A stretch of DNA of 60,359 bases from Leptolyngbyaceae cyanobacterium SM1_4_3 (GTDB lineage: Bacteria; Cyanobacteriota; Cyanobacteriia; Elainellales; Elainellaceae), in assembly GCA_012031415.1 (NCBI GenBank), contig JAAUTN010000004.1, forward strand, positions 1 through 60,359. Direction: 5' to 3'. The position numbers and the translations under genes are program-made. Shown in pieces: positions 1 through 8,252 of this stretch. Position 1 is the stretch's first letter, and every line of letters starts with the position of its first letter. Under the pieces are notes generated by a model that saw only the letters and a program-made list of their open reading frames with translations, was not told the origin of the DNA and did no database searches.

Positions 1-2
1 AC

Positions 3-3000
3 GAAGTGTTTAGCGCGACCAATCCAGAGGCACCACCCCTGCTGGCGGTCAGTGTGCCGCTGGGGGTGCAGTATGGGCGAATGAACCAGGAGCTATCACT
101 GTGCAGGGAAGAAGTACGCTACGGGTGAACGAAGCCCAAAGCCTGATTTTGGCAGGTGGAGAAGTTGTGCTAGAGGATGCTTTACTGGCTGTGGCATTGC
201 TTGAAAACGGGCAAGTTGTAGGAGTGGATGAGGGTGGACGCATTGACATCGGTGCTGTCGCTGGGGCAGGAACCCTGGAACTGACTGAAACGAATAACTT
301 GCTAAGTTTAAGATTTCCAGAGAACCTGGCACGGGCAGATGTCCGCCTCACCGATACCACCACTCTAGATGTGCGGGCTAACAATGGGGGAGACATTGCA
401 ATTACTGCCCAGAACATAGACATTTTAGAAGAAAGCGAACTTTTAGCTGGAATCTCTGAAGGGTTGGGGTTTCCTGATAGTCAAGCGGGTGATATTCGTC
501 TCAATGCAACCGGGGCAATTCGGATGAACCAGGAAAGCCGTATGAGTAACACAGTAGGCTCAAATGCGATTGGAAATGCGGGCGATATCGAAATCACCAC
601 AGGCACTTTACAAGTGAGCAATGGATCCCAAATAAGCGCTAGCACTTTTGGTCAAGGGGATGGAGGGAGGCTCTCTATTTCAGCAGGGGTGGTCGAAGTC
701 ATCGGCAGCGATGGGGATGGCAACGTTAGCTTGATCGCCGCTCAGGTCGAATCAGGAGCAACGGGCGATGCCCAGACCCTGAGGATTGACGCTCAGCAGT
801 TGGTCGTGCAGAACGGCGGATTCATTAGTGTCAGCACGTTTGGTACGGGCAATGCTGGGGATTTAAGGGTGCAAGCCGATGAGATTGAGTTGATTGGAGT
901 CAACTCGGTCATTGGTTCTCCAAGCGGGCTGCTTGCCAATGTTGACACAGATGCGACCGGGAGGGGTGGTAACATCCGCATCAGCGGTGCGAGGCGGTTA
1001 TTGGTTGAGGGTGGAGCGGCACTAGGGGCGAGTACCTTTGGGGAAGGGGATGCAGGAACGCTCTCGATCGCAGCCGAGATAGTCGAAGTGAGGGGCAGTG
1101 ATGGGGATGGCTTCCCTAGCGAGATCGCCGCTCAGGTCAATTCAGGGGCAACGGGCGATGCCCAGACCCTGAGGATTGACGCTCAACGGCTAGTGGTACA
1201 GGACGGCGGACAGATTCGCGTCAGCACGTTTGGTGCGGGCAATGCTGGGAGTTTAACGGTGCAAGCCGATGAGATTGAGTTGATTGGAGTCAACTCGGTC
1301 ATTGATGCTGCAAGCAGCGGGCTGTTTGCTAATGTTGCACCGAATGCAATAGGAAGGGGGGGTAACATCCGCATCAGCGGTGCGAGGCGGTTATCGGTTG
1401 AGGATGGGGCAAATCTCTCAGCGAGTACCTCTGGGGAGGGGGATGCAGGAACGCTCTCGATCGCAGCCGAGGTAGTCGAAGTCATCGGCAACAGTGCGGC
1501 GGGCAACGCTAGCTCGATCACCGCTCAAGTCACGCCAGGGGCAACAGGAGATGCCCAGACCCTGAGAATTGATGCTCAGCAGTTGGTCGTGCAGGACGGC
1601 GGATTCATTAGCGTCAGCACGTTTGGTGCGGGCAATGCTGGGGATTTAACGGTGCAAGCCGATGAGATTGAGTTGATTGGAGTTAATCCGGTCGATGGTT
1701 CTCCAAGCGGGCTGTCTGCTACTGTTGCACCGAATGTGACCGGGAGGGGCGGTGACATCCGCATCAGCGGTGCAAGTCGGTTATCGGTTGAGGGTGGAGC
1801 GGGACTAGGGGTGGGTACCTTTGGGGAAGGGGATGCAGGAACACTCTCGATCGCAGCCGAGGTAGTCGAAGTGAGGGGCAGTGATGAAGAGGGCTTCCCT
1901 AGTGGGATCGCCGCTCAGGTCGAATCAGGAGCAACGGGCGATGCCCAGACCCTGAGGATTGACGCTCAACGGCTAGTGGTACAGGACGGCGGACAGATTG
2001 GCGTTAGCACGTTTGGTGCGGGTAATGCTGGGGATTTAACGGTGCAAGCCGATGAGATTGAGTTGATTGGAGTCAACTCGGTCATTGGTGTTCCAAGCGG
2101 GCTGTTTGCTAGTGTTGAACCGAATGCGACCGGGACAGGCGGTGACATCCGCATCAGCGGTGCAAGTCGGTTATTGGTTGAGGGTGGAGCGGCACTAGGG
2201 GCGAGTACCTTTGGGGAAGGGGATGCAGGAACGCTCTCGATCGCAGCCGAGGTAGTCGAAGTGAGGGGCAGTGATGAAGAGGGCTTCCCTAGCTTGATCG
2301 ACGCTCAGGTCAATTCAGGGGCTACGGGCAATGCCCAGACCCTGACGATTGACGCTCAGCAGTTGATCGTACAGGACGGAGCCTTGATTTCAGTTCAAAC
2401 CCTTGGCGCTGGCAATGCTGGCGACCTTCGGATTAACGCCTCTGATATTCAGCTTGCAGGTGAAGACAGCCGAATCCTGGCTGCAACAGCCACCGATTCA
2501 CGAGCTGGCACAATTCAAATTCAGCCGACCACAGGCAGCCAACAGGTGGCGATTACCTTTCAAGATGGCGCTCGCATTTCGGCGGAAACTTCCAGCTCAC
2601 AGCAAGGAGGCAGCTTGCGGGTCACGGCTCCTGAGTCGATTACCATAAGTGGTGACGGAATCCTCTCGGCTCGCTCCACAGGCAGTGGTTCGGCAGGCAA
2701 TTTGAGGCTTGAGACAGGCGGCGAACTTCAAATTACCGATAGCGACATCACCACCTCAACCACAGCAGGAGCGGCGGGAGGAGCCATTGACATCACGGCT
2801 GCAACCGTCGAGTTACGCGGCGATGGCGACATTCGCACCAACGTCTCGAGCGGTGCTGGGGGCGGCGGCAACATCACCGTCACAGCAGATTCCGTCCTTG
2901 CCTTTGATGACAGCGATATTCTCGCCTTTGCTGACGATGGGCGGGGTGGCGATGTCACTCTCAACACGTCTGCCTTCTTTGGTGAAAACTATCAACCTGC

Positions 3001-3424
3001 GCCTGAGGGCACTGACCCCGATACACTCGATGGCAACGACCGCGTTGATATCAATGCCAGTGGTGCGGTGGCTGGAGTGATTAGTGTGCCTGACCTCAGT
3101 TTCATCCAAAACAGTTTGAGTGAGTTACCTCAGGTGCCCATTGACCCCGACGAGTTGCTTGCCAATAGCTGCATTGCCCGCAGCGACCAGCGAGGCAGTT
3201 TCACCGTCACTGGAGCCGGGGGTTTACCGTCCCGTCCTGGGACTGCGATGCCCTCTCCCTTTCCCACAGGCAGCGTGCAACCGATTCCAGGTGAAAGTGA
3301 GATTGATGCTTCCAATGAGTCTGATGACGAGTATCGCTGGCAACCGGGGGAGCCAATTGTAGAGCCGCAGGGAGTGTATCAACTGCCCAACGGACGACTG
3401 GTGATGAGCCGCGAGTGTGCTTGA
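3..3424 (+). pseudogene. Filamentous-haemagglutinin-type TpsA exoprotein, copy 1 (5' truncated by window, frameshifted)
   Basis: Secreted beta-helical exoprotein of the two-partner secretion type; the N-terminal secretion domain lies off the window. The visible 5' end (from the codon at 3) reads in one frame up to 77. The rest, 77-3424, is in another frame, because the G run at 75-77 is one base shorter than in the second copy near 14415. The middle is five diverged copies of a 390-393 bp unit rich in GNAGDL, VQADEIEL and GDAQTLRIDAQ motifs, typical of right-handed beta-helix repeats. The C-terminal module (FIQNSLSELPQ, NSCIARSD, RGSF, a Pro-rich stretch, then YRWQPGEPIVEPQGVYQLP) is nearly identical to that of the gene ending at 17388. 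No TpsB outer-membrane partner is in the window. Family assignment is strong; whether the gene is truly broken is uncertain. Confidence 0.8.
758..2400 (+). repeat. Five in-frame 390-393 bp coding repeats in TpsA copy 1
   Basis: The GDAQTLRIDAQ-encoding stretch recurs at about 758, 1148, 1541, 1931 and 2321, so the spacing is 390, 393, 390 and 390 bp. Unit-to-unit DNA identity is high, including silent positions, which suggests recent duplication or gene conversion. Confidence 0.9.
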
Positions 3425-3564
3425 GGTGGGTAGTGTATTGCGTCACTCTCTTGACGCAATGTGCAGCTTTCCTAGAGTGCCGACAGATACTGCATTGCCC
3501 TCATCCCCAACCCTTCTCCCAACCTTGGGAAAAGGGAGCAAGAGACGGTTCTGTTGCTGACTTA

Positions 3565-3702
3565 CTATAGCTGTAGTCACACAGGTTAGGACAAGGAACT
3601 ATAGCTGTAGTCACAGAGGTTAGGACAAGGGCTTAAGCCCCTTGTTCGTGGGCAAGCGATTCACGTGCAAGAATGTCCTAACCTGGATGGCTACAGCTAT
3701 AT
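3565..3702. repeat. Palindromic element with TATAGCTGTAG ends and the GGGCTTAAGCCC core
   Basis: Positions 3599-3702 begin CTATAGCTGTAG and end with the inverted form CTACAGCTATAT. An inner inverted pair AGGTTAGGAC/GTCCTAACCT follows, and the centre at 3625-3647 is the GGGCTTAAGCCCC palindrome found at seven other places. Positions 3565-3598 are a truncated tandem copy of the left end. Confidence 0.8.
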
Positions 3703-3705
3703 CTC

Positions 3706-3816
3706 GTTTCTAGGCTTTGCCTGGAAATGCAGCTTTGGAGGCTCTGCCTCTACTCATAGCTAGAGGAGGCAGAGCCTCCAGAATGGCATTCCTGGCTAAA
3801 AGCCAGGAACGAGAAG
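3706..3816. repeat. Hairpin cluster of the 'aggctctgcct' cyanobacterial type
   Basis: Nested inverted repeats: GGAGGCTCTGCCTC against GAGGCAGAGCCTCC, and CCTGGCT against AGCCAGG. Related clusters occur at 35480-35650 and 50390-50535. They probably form strong RNA hairpins; function unknown. They sit just downstream of minus-strand genes, so they may stabilise or end transcripts. Confidence 0.7.
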
Positions 3817-3840
3817 AGAGACGGTTCTGTTGCTGACTTA

Positions 3841-4545
3841 TTAACTTGCTAACTGCTGCACAAAATCTTGATGCGCTTCCGAGGCTAACCCCTGCTGGAG
3901 TACTGCTAGAACGTTTGGCATATCGCCTCCTAGCATGGCTGAAACATCCAGCCACAGACCTGGAAACACCAGACTACAAATCACACCACGCTCGTTCGCC
4001 TCCAGGAGACTGTAATCCTCGTCGGTCAGGTGATACCAACTAATCGTCTGGTCAAATACCTGCCAGACTATATACTCCTTCACCCCATTGCGGCGATAAG
4101 CTCTCTTTTTATCGCCCAAATCAATCGCTGCACTGCTAGCAGCCACCTCTGCGACTAGCTCTGGAGAACCTTCCACATAGCCATCGGCACCAATGAAAGC
4201 CCTGCCGCCACGAGCGGCATCTATCATTAACAATGCGTCGGGCTGAGGTTCATTGTCCAAATCTAGACGAACCGTGGGATTGTCACCCATCCGCACCCCT
4301 GGCGTTGCAACCTTGTAGTTGCCGAGCCAAATCATCAAATCGCCATGAGGTTCAGCATGGGGTTCAAACCGCAGGGGAGAGGCCATATAGACAATTCCTT
4401 CAATCAGTTCCGCTTTCTTAAGATGTGGCATCGCACTATAGCGCCGTTCAAACTCTAGACGGGTGAGGCGATCGCCACTTTGCAGCGGAGGCAGTTGATT
4501 CTGACTGAAGTGCAGCCGTGGATGACGGACGTTTACCATAACCAA
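3841..4545 (-). CDS. Uma2 family endonuclease-like protein
   Basis: 234 residues of the Uma2 (DUF820) family, a PD-(D/E)XK-fold group that is greatly expanded in cyanobacteria and often carried with transposons; the true substrate is unknown. Visible landmarks are the ELIEG strand near residue 47, EPQPDALL near 98, PELVAEVAASS near 128 and a K(x)6-GVKEYIVWQV segment near 150, matching the family core of Glu, Asp, Glu and Lys residues. The C-terminus has a short helical tail. The gene is followed downstream by the 24-bp direct repeat. A second Uma2 gene lies immediately upstream on the same strand (4602-5222) but is only distantly similar, so this is not a recent duplication. Three further Uma2 genes lie at 38.5, 54 and 55.5 kb. 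Confidence 0.85.
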   Translation of the reverse strand: MVMVNVRHPRLHFSQNQLPPLQSGDRLTRLEFERRYSAMPHLKKAELIEGIVYMASPLRFEPHAEPHGDLMIWLGNYKVATPGVRMGDNPTVRLDLDNEPQPDALLMIDAARGGRAFIGADGYVEGSPELVAEVAASSAAIDLGDKKRAYRRNGVKEYIVWQVFDQTISWYHLTDEDYSLLEANERGVICSLVFPGLWLDVSAMLGGDMPNVLAVLQQGLASEAHQDFVQQLAS

Positions 4546-4601
4546 ATCAAAGCTGGAGTGATTCTATTGTAGGCTGATGCTCCCACTGTTAAAAGCGATC
4601 T

Positions 4602-5222
4602 CTACCAAACCTTTGCCATTCGCAAAGCAAATTCCGGTAATTCTGGATCAGCACTCACGGTCTCAGGATTATCCAGAATTTCGGGAGTGTGGTTAGGACG
4701 GTAAAGATGGACGGTACGGTTCTTCCGGTCGATCAAAAAACCTAACGCTGCACCGTTGTCAATATACTCCTGCATTTTGGCTTGTAGACTGCTTAGAGTA
4801 TCACTGGAAGACCGTAACTCGATTACAAAATCTGGGCAAATAGGCGCAAATGATGCTTTTTCCTCTTCCGTCAAAGCGTTCCAGCGATCGCTCCTAATCC
4901 AGGAGGCATCAGGTGATCGAGTAGCTCCATTGGGCAGTGTAAAACCTGTGCTAGAGTCAAACGTTTCCCCTGCCCCATTCTGATCAGACCAGTTTGCCAG
5001 TTGTTGATAGACTTTGCCACTACGGTTGCCTGTGTCTGAAAACGTAGGTGGCATGATCACAACTTCTCCAGCGGCAGTACGTTCAATGCGAAGATCTGGG
5101 TTAGCTTGGCAGAATTCGTAGAACTGCTCACGGGTGATTTGAGCGATCGCTGGAAAGTTAACCATCAGAGGCATACTTTCGGTTTGAATGAGTAGTGTTG
5201 TCATCGGGTTGCTCTGCCTCAT
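4602..5222 (-). CDS. Uma2 family endonuclease-like protein
   Basis: 206 residues. The Uma2 core is visible as VVIMPPTFSDTGNRSG near residue 52, a GFTLPNGATRSPDASW segment near 92, CPDFVIELRSSSDTLSSLQAKM near 128, and GAALGFLIDRKNRTVHLYRP near 154. This is the 'IDRKNRTVHLYRP' subgroup common in cyanobacteria. The reading frame opens at 5222, but a second Met at about 5204 (MTTLLIQTES) is equally plausible because there is no clear ribosome-binding site. Only 56 bp separate it from the downstream Uma2 gene, so the two may be cotranscribed. Confidence 0.85.
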   Translation of the reverse strand: MRQSNPMTTLLIQTESMPLMVNFPAIAQITREQFYEFCQANPDLRIERTAAGEVVIMPPTFSDTGNRSGKVYQQLANWSDQNGAGETFDSSTGFTLPNGATRSPDASWIRSDRWNALTEEEKASFAPICPDFVIELRSSSDTLSSLQAKMQEYIDNGAALGFLIDRKNRTVHLYRPNHTPEILDNPETVSADPELPEFALRMAKVW

Positions 5223-5265
5223 GCCTACCTGACTGCTGTGACTAAATAGGTGGACGTAATTAAAC

Positions 5266-5342
5266 GTAGGATGCGTTAGATGCAGTCGTAACGCATCAAT
5301 TCCCTAAGCCGCATGGGTTACGCTATCGCTAACCCATCCTAC
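5266..5342. repeat. GTAGG...CCTAC hairpin repeat
   Basis: Contains the inverted pair GCATGGGTTACGCTATCGCTAAC / CCCATCCTAC, typical of a repeat family in this window that also occurs at 6173-6443, 9524-9588, 13652-13716 and 23231-23294. The left half here is diverged (a GTAGGATGCGTTA...TAACGCATC hairpin). Confidence 0.75.
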
Positions 5343-5420
5343 AGTGGTTCATTTCAATTTCGTTACCCTACTTACAGCCATAGTTTTAATTCTATTACTG
5401 CGGCAACTAAAGACTGTGCT

Positions 5421-5511
5421 AGGACTTACGCAAGCAGAACGCAAAATCGGGCGGTCGCCACGCTAACAAGGGGCTTAAGCCCCTTGTTCCTTCGGTGAAT
5501 GCGTAAGTCCT
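5421..5511. repeat. Palindromic element with AGGACTTACGCA ends and CTTAAG core
   Basis: 91 bp that begins AGGACTTACGCA and ends TGCGTAAGTCCT. The core 5466-5489 is the shared GGGGCTTAAGCCCC palindrome. Sister copies with the same ends lie at 13718-13800 and 18086-18174. No ORF. Confidence 0.85.
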
Positions 5512-5525
5512 GTGTGCATCAAAAC

Positions 5526-5575
5526 CAAGAGGGTGCATATTGTGCTCGCGTCGCGCAGCACAATATGCACCCTCT
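5526..5575 (-). terminator. Long perfect hairpin, probable terminator of the EMAGG gene
   Basis: 20-bp perfect stem (GAGGGTGCATATTGTGCT paired with its complement) around a 10-nt apex CGCGTCGCGC. It lies 36 bp past the stop of the minus-strand gene at 5612. The same apex CGCGTCGCG occurs in an unrelated stem at 32720-32754. Confidence 0.65.
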
Positions 5576-5611
5576 TATCGCCGATTTAATGGGTTGGCTC
5601 CGAGCGTTTAC

Positions 5612-5974
5612 TCACCCTAGTGCATCTGTTTGAGAACGACGGGTAGGGCGCTTGCGATCGCTTTTGCGGATGCCTCCTGCCATCTCGTACTCGTTGCTGT
5701 TTTTGCCATAGCGGGTGCCCACACCCAAAAGCAGCCGTTCTGACAGATCTCTCAGCTTGCTCTCAATGTCCTGGATGGCATTAGTGGACTTATCAATCAG
5801 TGAGAGAGCCTCGTTATGAGTGGCCAGTTCAGCGCGTAGATCCTCAATCAGTTGGGTGTAGTCAGCGAGGCTAACGCCCTCCCCAAAATCAAGACTGTTG
5901 CTGACGGAACGTAAGCTAGCAGCACGACGCTCAGCATTGACTAAAACTCTGGAACTGCGTTTCTGTCTTGGCAT
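5612..5974 (-). CDS. Small conserved cyanobacterial protein (EMAGG family), copy 1
   Basis: About 120 residues with no family name that I recognise. It starts MPRQKRSS (5974), aligning with the start of a paralogue at 48249-48617. The longer frame to 5989 would use a TTG. Features: a basic N-terminus, a predicted helical or coiled-coil middle (LIEDLRAELATHNEALSLIDKSTNAIQDIESKLRDLSERLL), and a C-terminal signature GTRYGKNSNEYEMAGGIRKSDRKR that is almost identical in the paralogue. The basic ends and coiled coil suggest a small nucleic-acid-binding or structural protein, but function is unknown. A decayed C-terminal fragment of a third copy lies at 9243-9317. A 21-bp tandem array (6477-6686) lies upstream of the promoter side, as it does for the paralogue. 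Confidence 0.75.
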   Translation of the reverse strand: MPRQKRSSRVLVNAERRAASLRSVSNSLDFGEGVSLADYTQLIEDLRAELATHNEALSLIDKSTNAIQDIESKLRDLSERLLLGVGTRYGKNSNEYEMAGGIRKSDRKRPTRRSQTDALG

Positions 5975-6172
5975 AGTGGATAGGCTCAATGAGGTATATC
6001 ACCTGATTGAAGCTGAGCAGACGGTAAAGCACCTGAGCAGATCTCGCTAAATTGAGGCTCACGTTTAGCCTTTTTGGAAAACATTTTCGGTAAATTTTCG
6101 GTAGGCAGTTGGGTTGGCGATCGCTTTGCTGACAATTCATAAGCAAGTAGGTGCAACTAAATTGAAGATGAC

Positions 6173-6443
6173 GTAGGTTGGGTTGAAGCATGAAGCCCAA
6201 CACCTGCATGGGACACCTCAGATCTTGCACCAAGCTGGTCTGTTGCCCGACGACCCGCCCTGGAATCAATTCCGGGCTAATCGCTTAAGTCAGTTGAAAC
6301 TGACTCAAATGCCTACTACAAAATTGTTCCAACTCGTTTTAACGAGTTTTAGCTTTGAGCCTGAGATTAATCTCAAGGCGCTAGGGCAATGCTTCCTGCC
6401 ACTGGTGCAAGATCTCAGTTGCGCTATTGCTAGTCCATCCTAC
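6173..6443. repeat. GTAGG...CCTAC hairpin repeat split by an inserted element
   Basis: The left half (6173-6210, GTAGGTTGGGTTGAAGCATG then CCCAACACCTGCATG) and the right half (6419-6443, TTGCGCTATTGCTA...CCATCCTAC) match the two halves of the intact repeats at 9524-9588 and 23231-23294. They are separated by about 200 bp that match a different repeat at 41023-41213. Confidence 0.75.
6222..6413. mobile_element. 192-bp MITE-like element with TSD CTCAG
   Basis: The ends are inverted (ATCTTGCACCA ... TGGTGCAAGAT) and are flanked on both sides by CTCAG (6217-6221 and 6414-6418), a 5-bp target duplication. A 191-bp sister at 41023-41213 shares most of the sequence. The interior is a chain of small hairpins, for example GTCAGTTGAAACTGAC and AACTCGTTTTAACGAGTT. 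There is no transposase ORF, so it would need one supplied in trans. Confidence 0.75.
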
Positions 6444-6476
6444 AGTTAAGGACTCCCTTCCCAGTTAAAGATTAGG

Positions 6477-6686
6477 GTGAAGTGTTATTCGATAACACCT
6501 CGCTGTTACAAAGTAACGCCTATCAGTTACAAAGCAACCGATAGGCGTTAATTATGAATGGCGCGTGTGAATTGAGTAACGTCTCGACGTTGTTTCATTA
6601 TATCAAAGCGTTATTTCATCACATCAAAGCGTTGCTTGATAACGTCTCGATGTTACTGAGCAACAGGGCGTTGTTCTAGATAAACA
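6477..6686. repeat. Tandem array of ten degenerate 21-bp units
   Basis: The sequence divides into ten consecutive 21-mers from 6477 with no gaps. Units such as TCAAAGCGTTGCTTGATAACG, TCAAAGCGTTATTTCATCACA and TCTCGATGTTACTGAGCAACA share a central (A/C)GNGTTNNNT pattern. Stop codons occur in every plus frame, so it is not a heptad-repeat ORF as read. It lies upstream of the minus-strand EMAGG gene. Confidence 0.8.
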
Positions 6687-6728
6687 GGGGATGCGCTCCT
6701 TACAACCCGCTCGTCTTACAAGTGATTT

Positions 6729-6871
6729 AGAGGATGTTTGAAAAGTAGCTTATGTCTCCTGTAAGGGCGTGGCATTCGGCAGGTAGACTCTGGAATAAGC
6801 CAAAATCTTTGCCCGAATGCCGCGCCCCTACAGACTTTTGGGTTACAGATTAGACTTCTCAAACATCCTCT
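6729..6871. mobile_element. 143-bp palindromic MITE-like element, copy 1
   Basis: Begins AGAGGATGTTTGAAAAGT and ends with the inverse ACTTCTCAAACATCCTCT. The interior has a second inverted pair, GGCGTGGCATTCGGCA against TGCCCGAATGCCGCGCC. It is about 80% identical to 53855-53998. A decayed relative is at 49067-49168. It carries no gene. Confidence 0.8.
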
Positions 6872-6894
6872 CAGGACTGTTATGTGAGAAACCC

Positions 6895-7015
6895 TGTAGT
6901 TTTGTGCAATGACAAACTCAGTTTTACTCACTTAAATCAGCAGAAAATTCTAGTGACTTAGCACAGTCATTATCGGTATCATTTGATCAATAGATCAGTA
7001 TTTGTACATTATGGA
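6895..7015 (+). repeat. Dispersed ~120-bp repeat 'TGTAGTTTTGT', copy 1, upstream of the GTPase gene
   Basis: Begins TGTAGTTTTGTGCAATGACA and is nearly identical to 9392-9513 for its first 70 bp. More diverged copies lie at 10522-10630 and 17384-17494. All four are in the same orientation and precede a plus-strand gene. It has no internal palindrome, unlike the other repeats, so it may be a shared leader or promoter segment. Confidence 0.7.
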
Positions 7016-7085
7016 ATGACACCAATGCACGTAGCTGAGAATCTTTCCAACGCAGTAAATAACTACTTGAGAAGAGCGTACCTCT

Positions 7086-7170
7086 GACGGCATCGTAGTG
7101 AGCAATACATCTTGCGATCGCATCTTGGATTCACCAATCTGTAATTAGATCACTCCTGACTTGGTAGCGA
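7086..7170 (+). repeat. ~85-bp duplicated upstream segment, copy 1
   Basis: The segment GGCATCGTAGTGAGCAATACATCTTGC... with GATTCACCAATCTG matches 11416-11500 upstream of the AraC gene. Both copies lie 80-140 bp before a plus-strand start codon. Apart from this and the preceding repeat, 7016-7249 shows nothing I can name. Confidence 0.6.
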
Positions 7171-7249
7171 GTTCTAGGTACAGGACGAAGAATTAAACCT
7201 CGCTGATACACTTGATCTGCTAAATTCTAGTTGCAAAAGCTTTCACATT

Positions 7250-8239
7250 ATGAAAACAGGTGTTGCTAAACTCTTACTTTGTTTCTCACTGCTTAGTATT
7301 CCTTATCCTGCGGTCGCACACTCTACTACACAACCTGCTTCAGAATCTAAACTACCTTGGTTAGAGCGTGTAGAGGACTTTCTAGAAGATAATAGAGAAA
7401 ATGTAGATTTTCTTCTGGGAACCCTGGGCACTGGGATTCTTACTGGTGCTTCTGCTGTTACTTCTATTACAGTTCATAGGTTAAAGGAATGGGAACAGAA
7501 GGCTAGGGCTAAAATCTTTAATGAGGAGTTACGTGAGCCAGAACCTCTTGGTAATAATGAAAAGCGAAATGCCATCATTATTGTTGGTCTAGGGGGATGT
7601 GGAAAAACAACACTGATTAGGCATTTATCAAAGAATGAGAAAGCCGATCCAAAAATCTCAACGTTTGGTTATGAGCGCTACGGTTGGATTGAAAAATCTT
7701 GGACTCCTAATGATGTTGAAACTGATGAGACTAAGTATACATACTATGCAGCAGATCACAGAGGACAAAATATTGGTACTCTCATAGCAGGATTAATCGG
7801 AGAGCAAAAAGCATCTTATTCTCCAATGACTTGGGGAGCAATCAATTCATTGATATTAGTTGTCGATGTTACTAAAGCTTATGACGAAGAAACTCAAGAT
7901 GAATTTAAGCAAAAAGATGCATTTAAGCAAGAAGGTGAGACGAGTTGGCAGACTAGAATTAAAGAAAACACAATGCAATGGAGTCGAACTGCACTAAATA
8001 TACTTTTTGGCTTTACTGCTAGACCCTCACTAAAATATGTTTGTTTATTCATAAACAAAGTTGACTTACTACCTGATAAAGAAGCGAAGATCAAGCAGCT
8101 GTATGAAAGCCTTATTAAGGATTTGGATCAGATGTGTTCAGGTTTAACGTTTGAGGTCATACTTGGGAGTGTAAAAACAGGGAAAGGACTTCCTATCTTA
8201 GAGGAATCTCTTAAAAGACATAGCTGGTCAAAAACCTAA
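7250..8239 (+). CDS. Membrane-anchored Ras/Arf-like GTPase
   Basis: 329 residues. The N-terminus (1-24) looks like a signal peptide or first TM segment ending PYPAVAHS. A second hydrophobic span lies at about 54-77 (VDFLLGTLGTGILTGASAV), and a cytoplasmic G domain follows. G motifs are clear: P-loop GLGGCGKTTLI near 117, switch-II DHRGQ near 167, G4 NKVD near 269 and a G5-like GSVKTGKG near 304. The DxxGQ and NKxD pairing marks a TRAFAC-class small GTPase rather than an AAA ATPase. It is followed after 13 bp by a membrane-anchored bulb-type lectin (8253-8870), so the two are probably cotranscribed. Base composition is visibly more AT-rich than the neighbours, which suggests acquisition. The exact function is unknown. 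Confidence 0.75.
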   Translation: MKTGVAKLLLCFSLLSIPYPAVAHSTTQPASESKLPWLERVEDFLEDNRENVDFLLGTLGTGILTGASAVTSITVHRLKEWEQKARAKIFNEELREPEPLGNNEKRNAIIIVGLGGCGKTTLIRHLSKNEKADPKISTFGYERYGWIEKSWTPNDVETDETKYTYYAADHRGQNIGTLIAGLIGEQKASYSPMTWGAINSLILVVDVTKAYDEETQDEFKQKDAFKQEGETSWQTRIKENTMQWSRTALNILFGFTARPSLKYVCLFINKVDLLPDKEAKIKQLYESLIKDLDQMCSGLTFEVILGSVKTGKGLPILEESLKRHSWSKT

Positions 8240-8252
8240 AGCAGTAAATCAA

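Larger units (their letters stand above)
3541..3840. repeat. 24-bp perfect direct repeats flanking two hairpin elements
   Basis: The 24 bases at 3541-3564 are identical to those at 3817-3840 (both begin AGAGACGGTTCTG). Between them lie a palindromic element (3565-3702) and a hairpin cluster (3706-3812). The right-hand copy abuts the stop codon of the minus-strand Uma2 gene at 3841. Confidence 0.85.

Noticed and set aside
1183-2154. Minus-strand ORFs within the haemagglutinin repeats
   Set aside because: They are antisense shadows of the repeated coding frame, repeating with the same 390-bp period and starting with unnatural composition (Pro/Thr/Ser-rich).
6477-6686. Possible CRISPR array
   Set aside because: Units are 21 bp with no fixed repeat and no spacers of separate origin; neighbouring units differ gradually. 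The same holds for 36801-37054 and 48810-48993. No cas gene is present.
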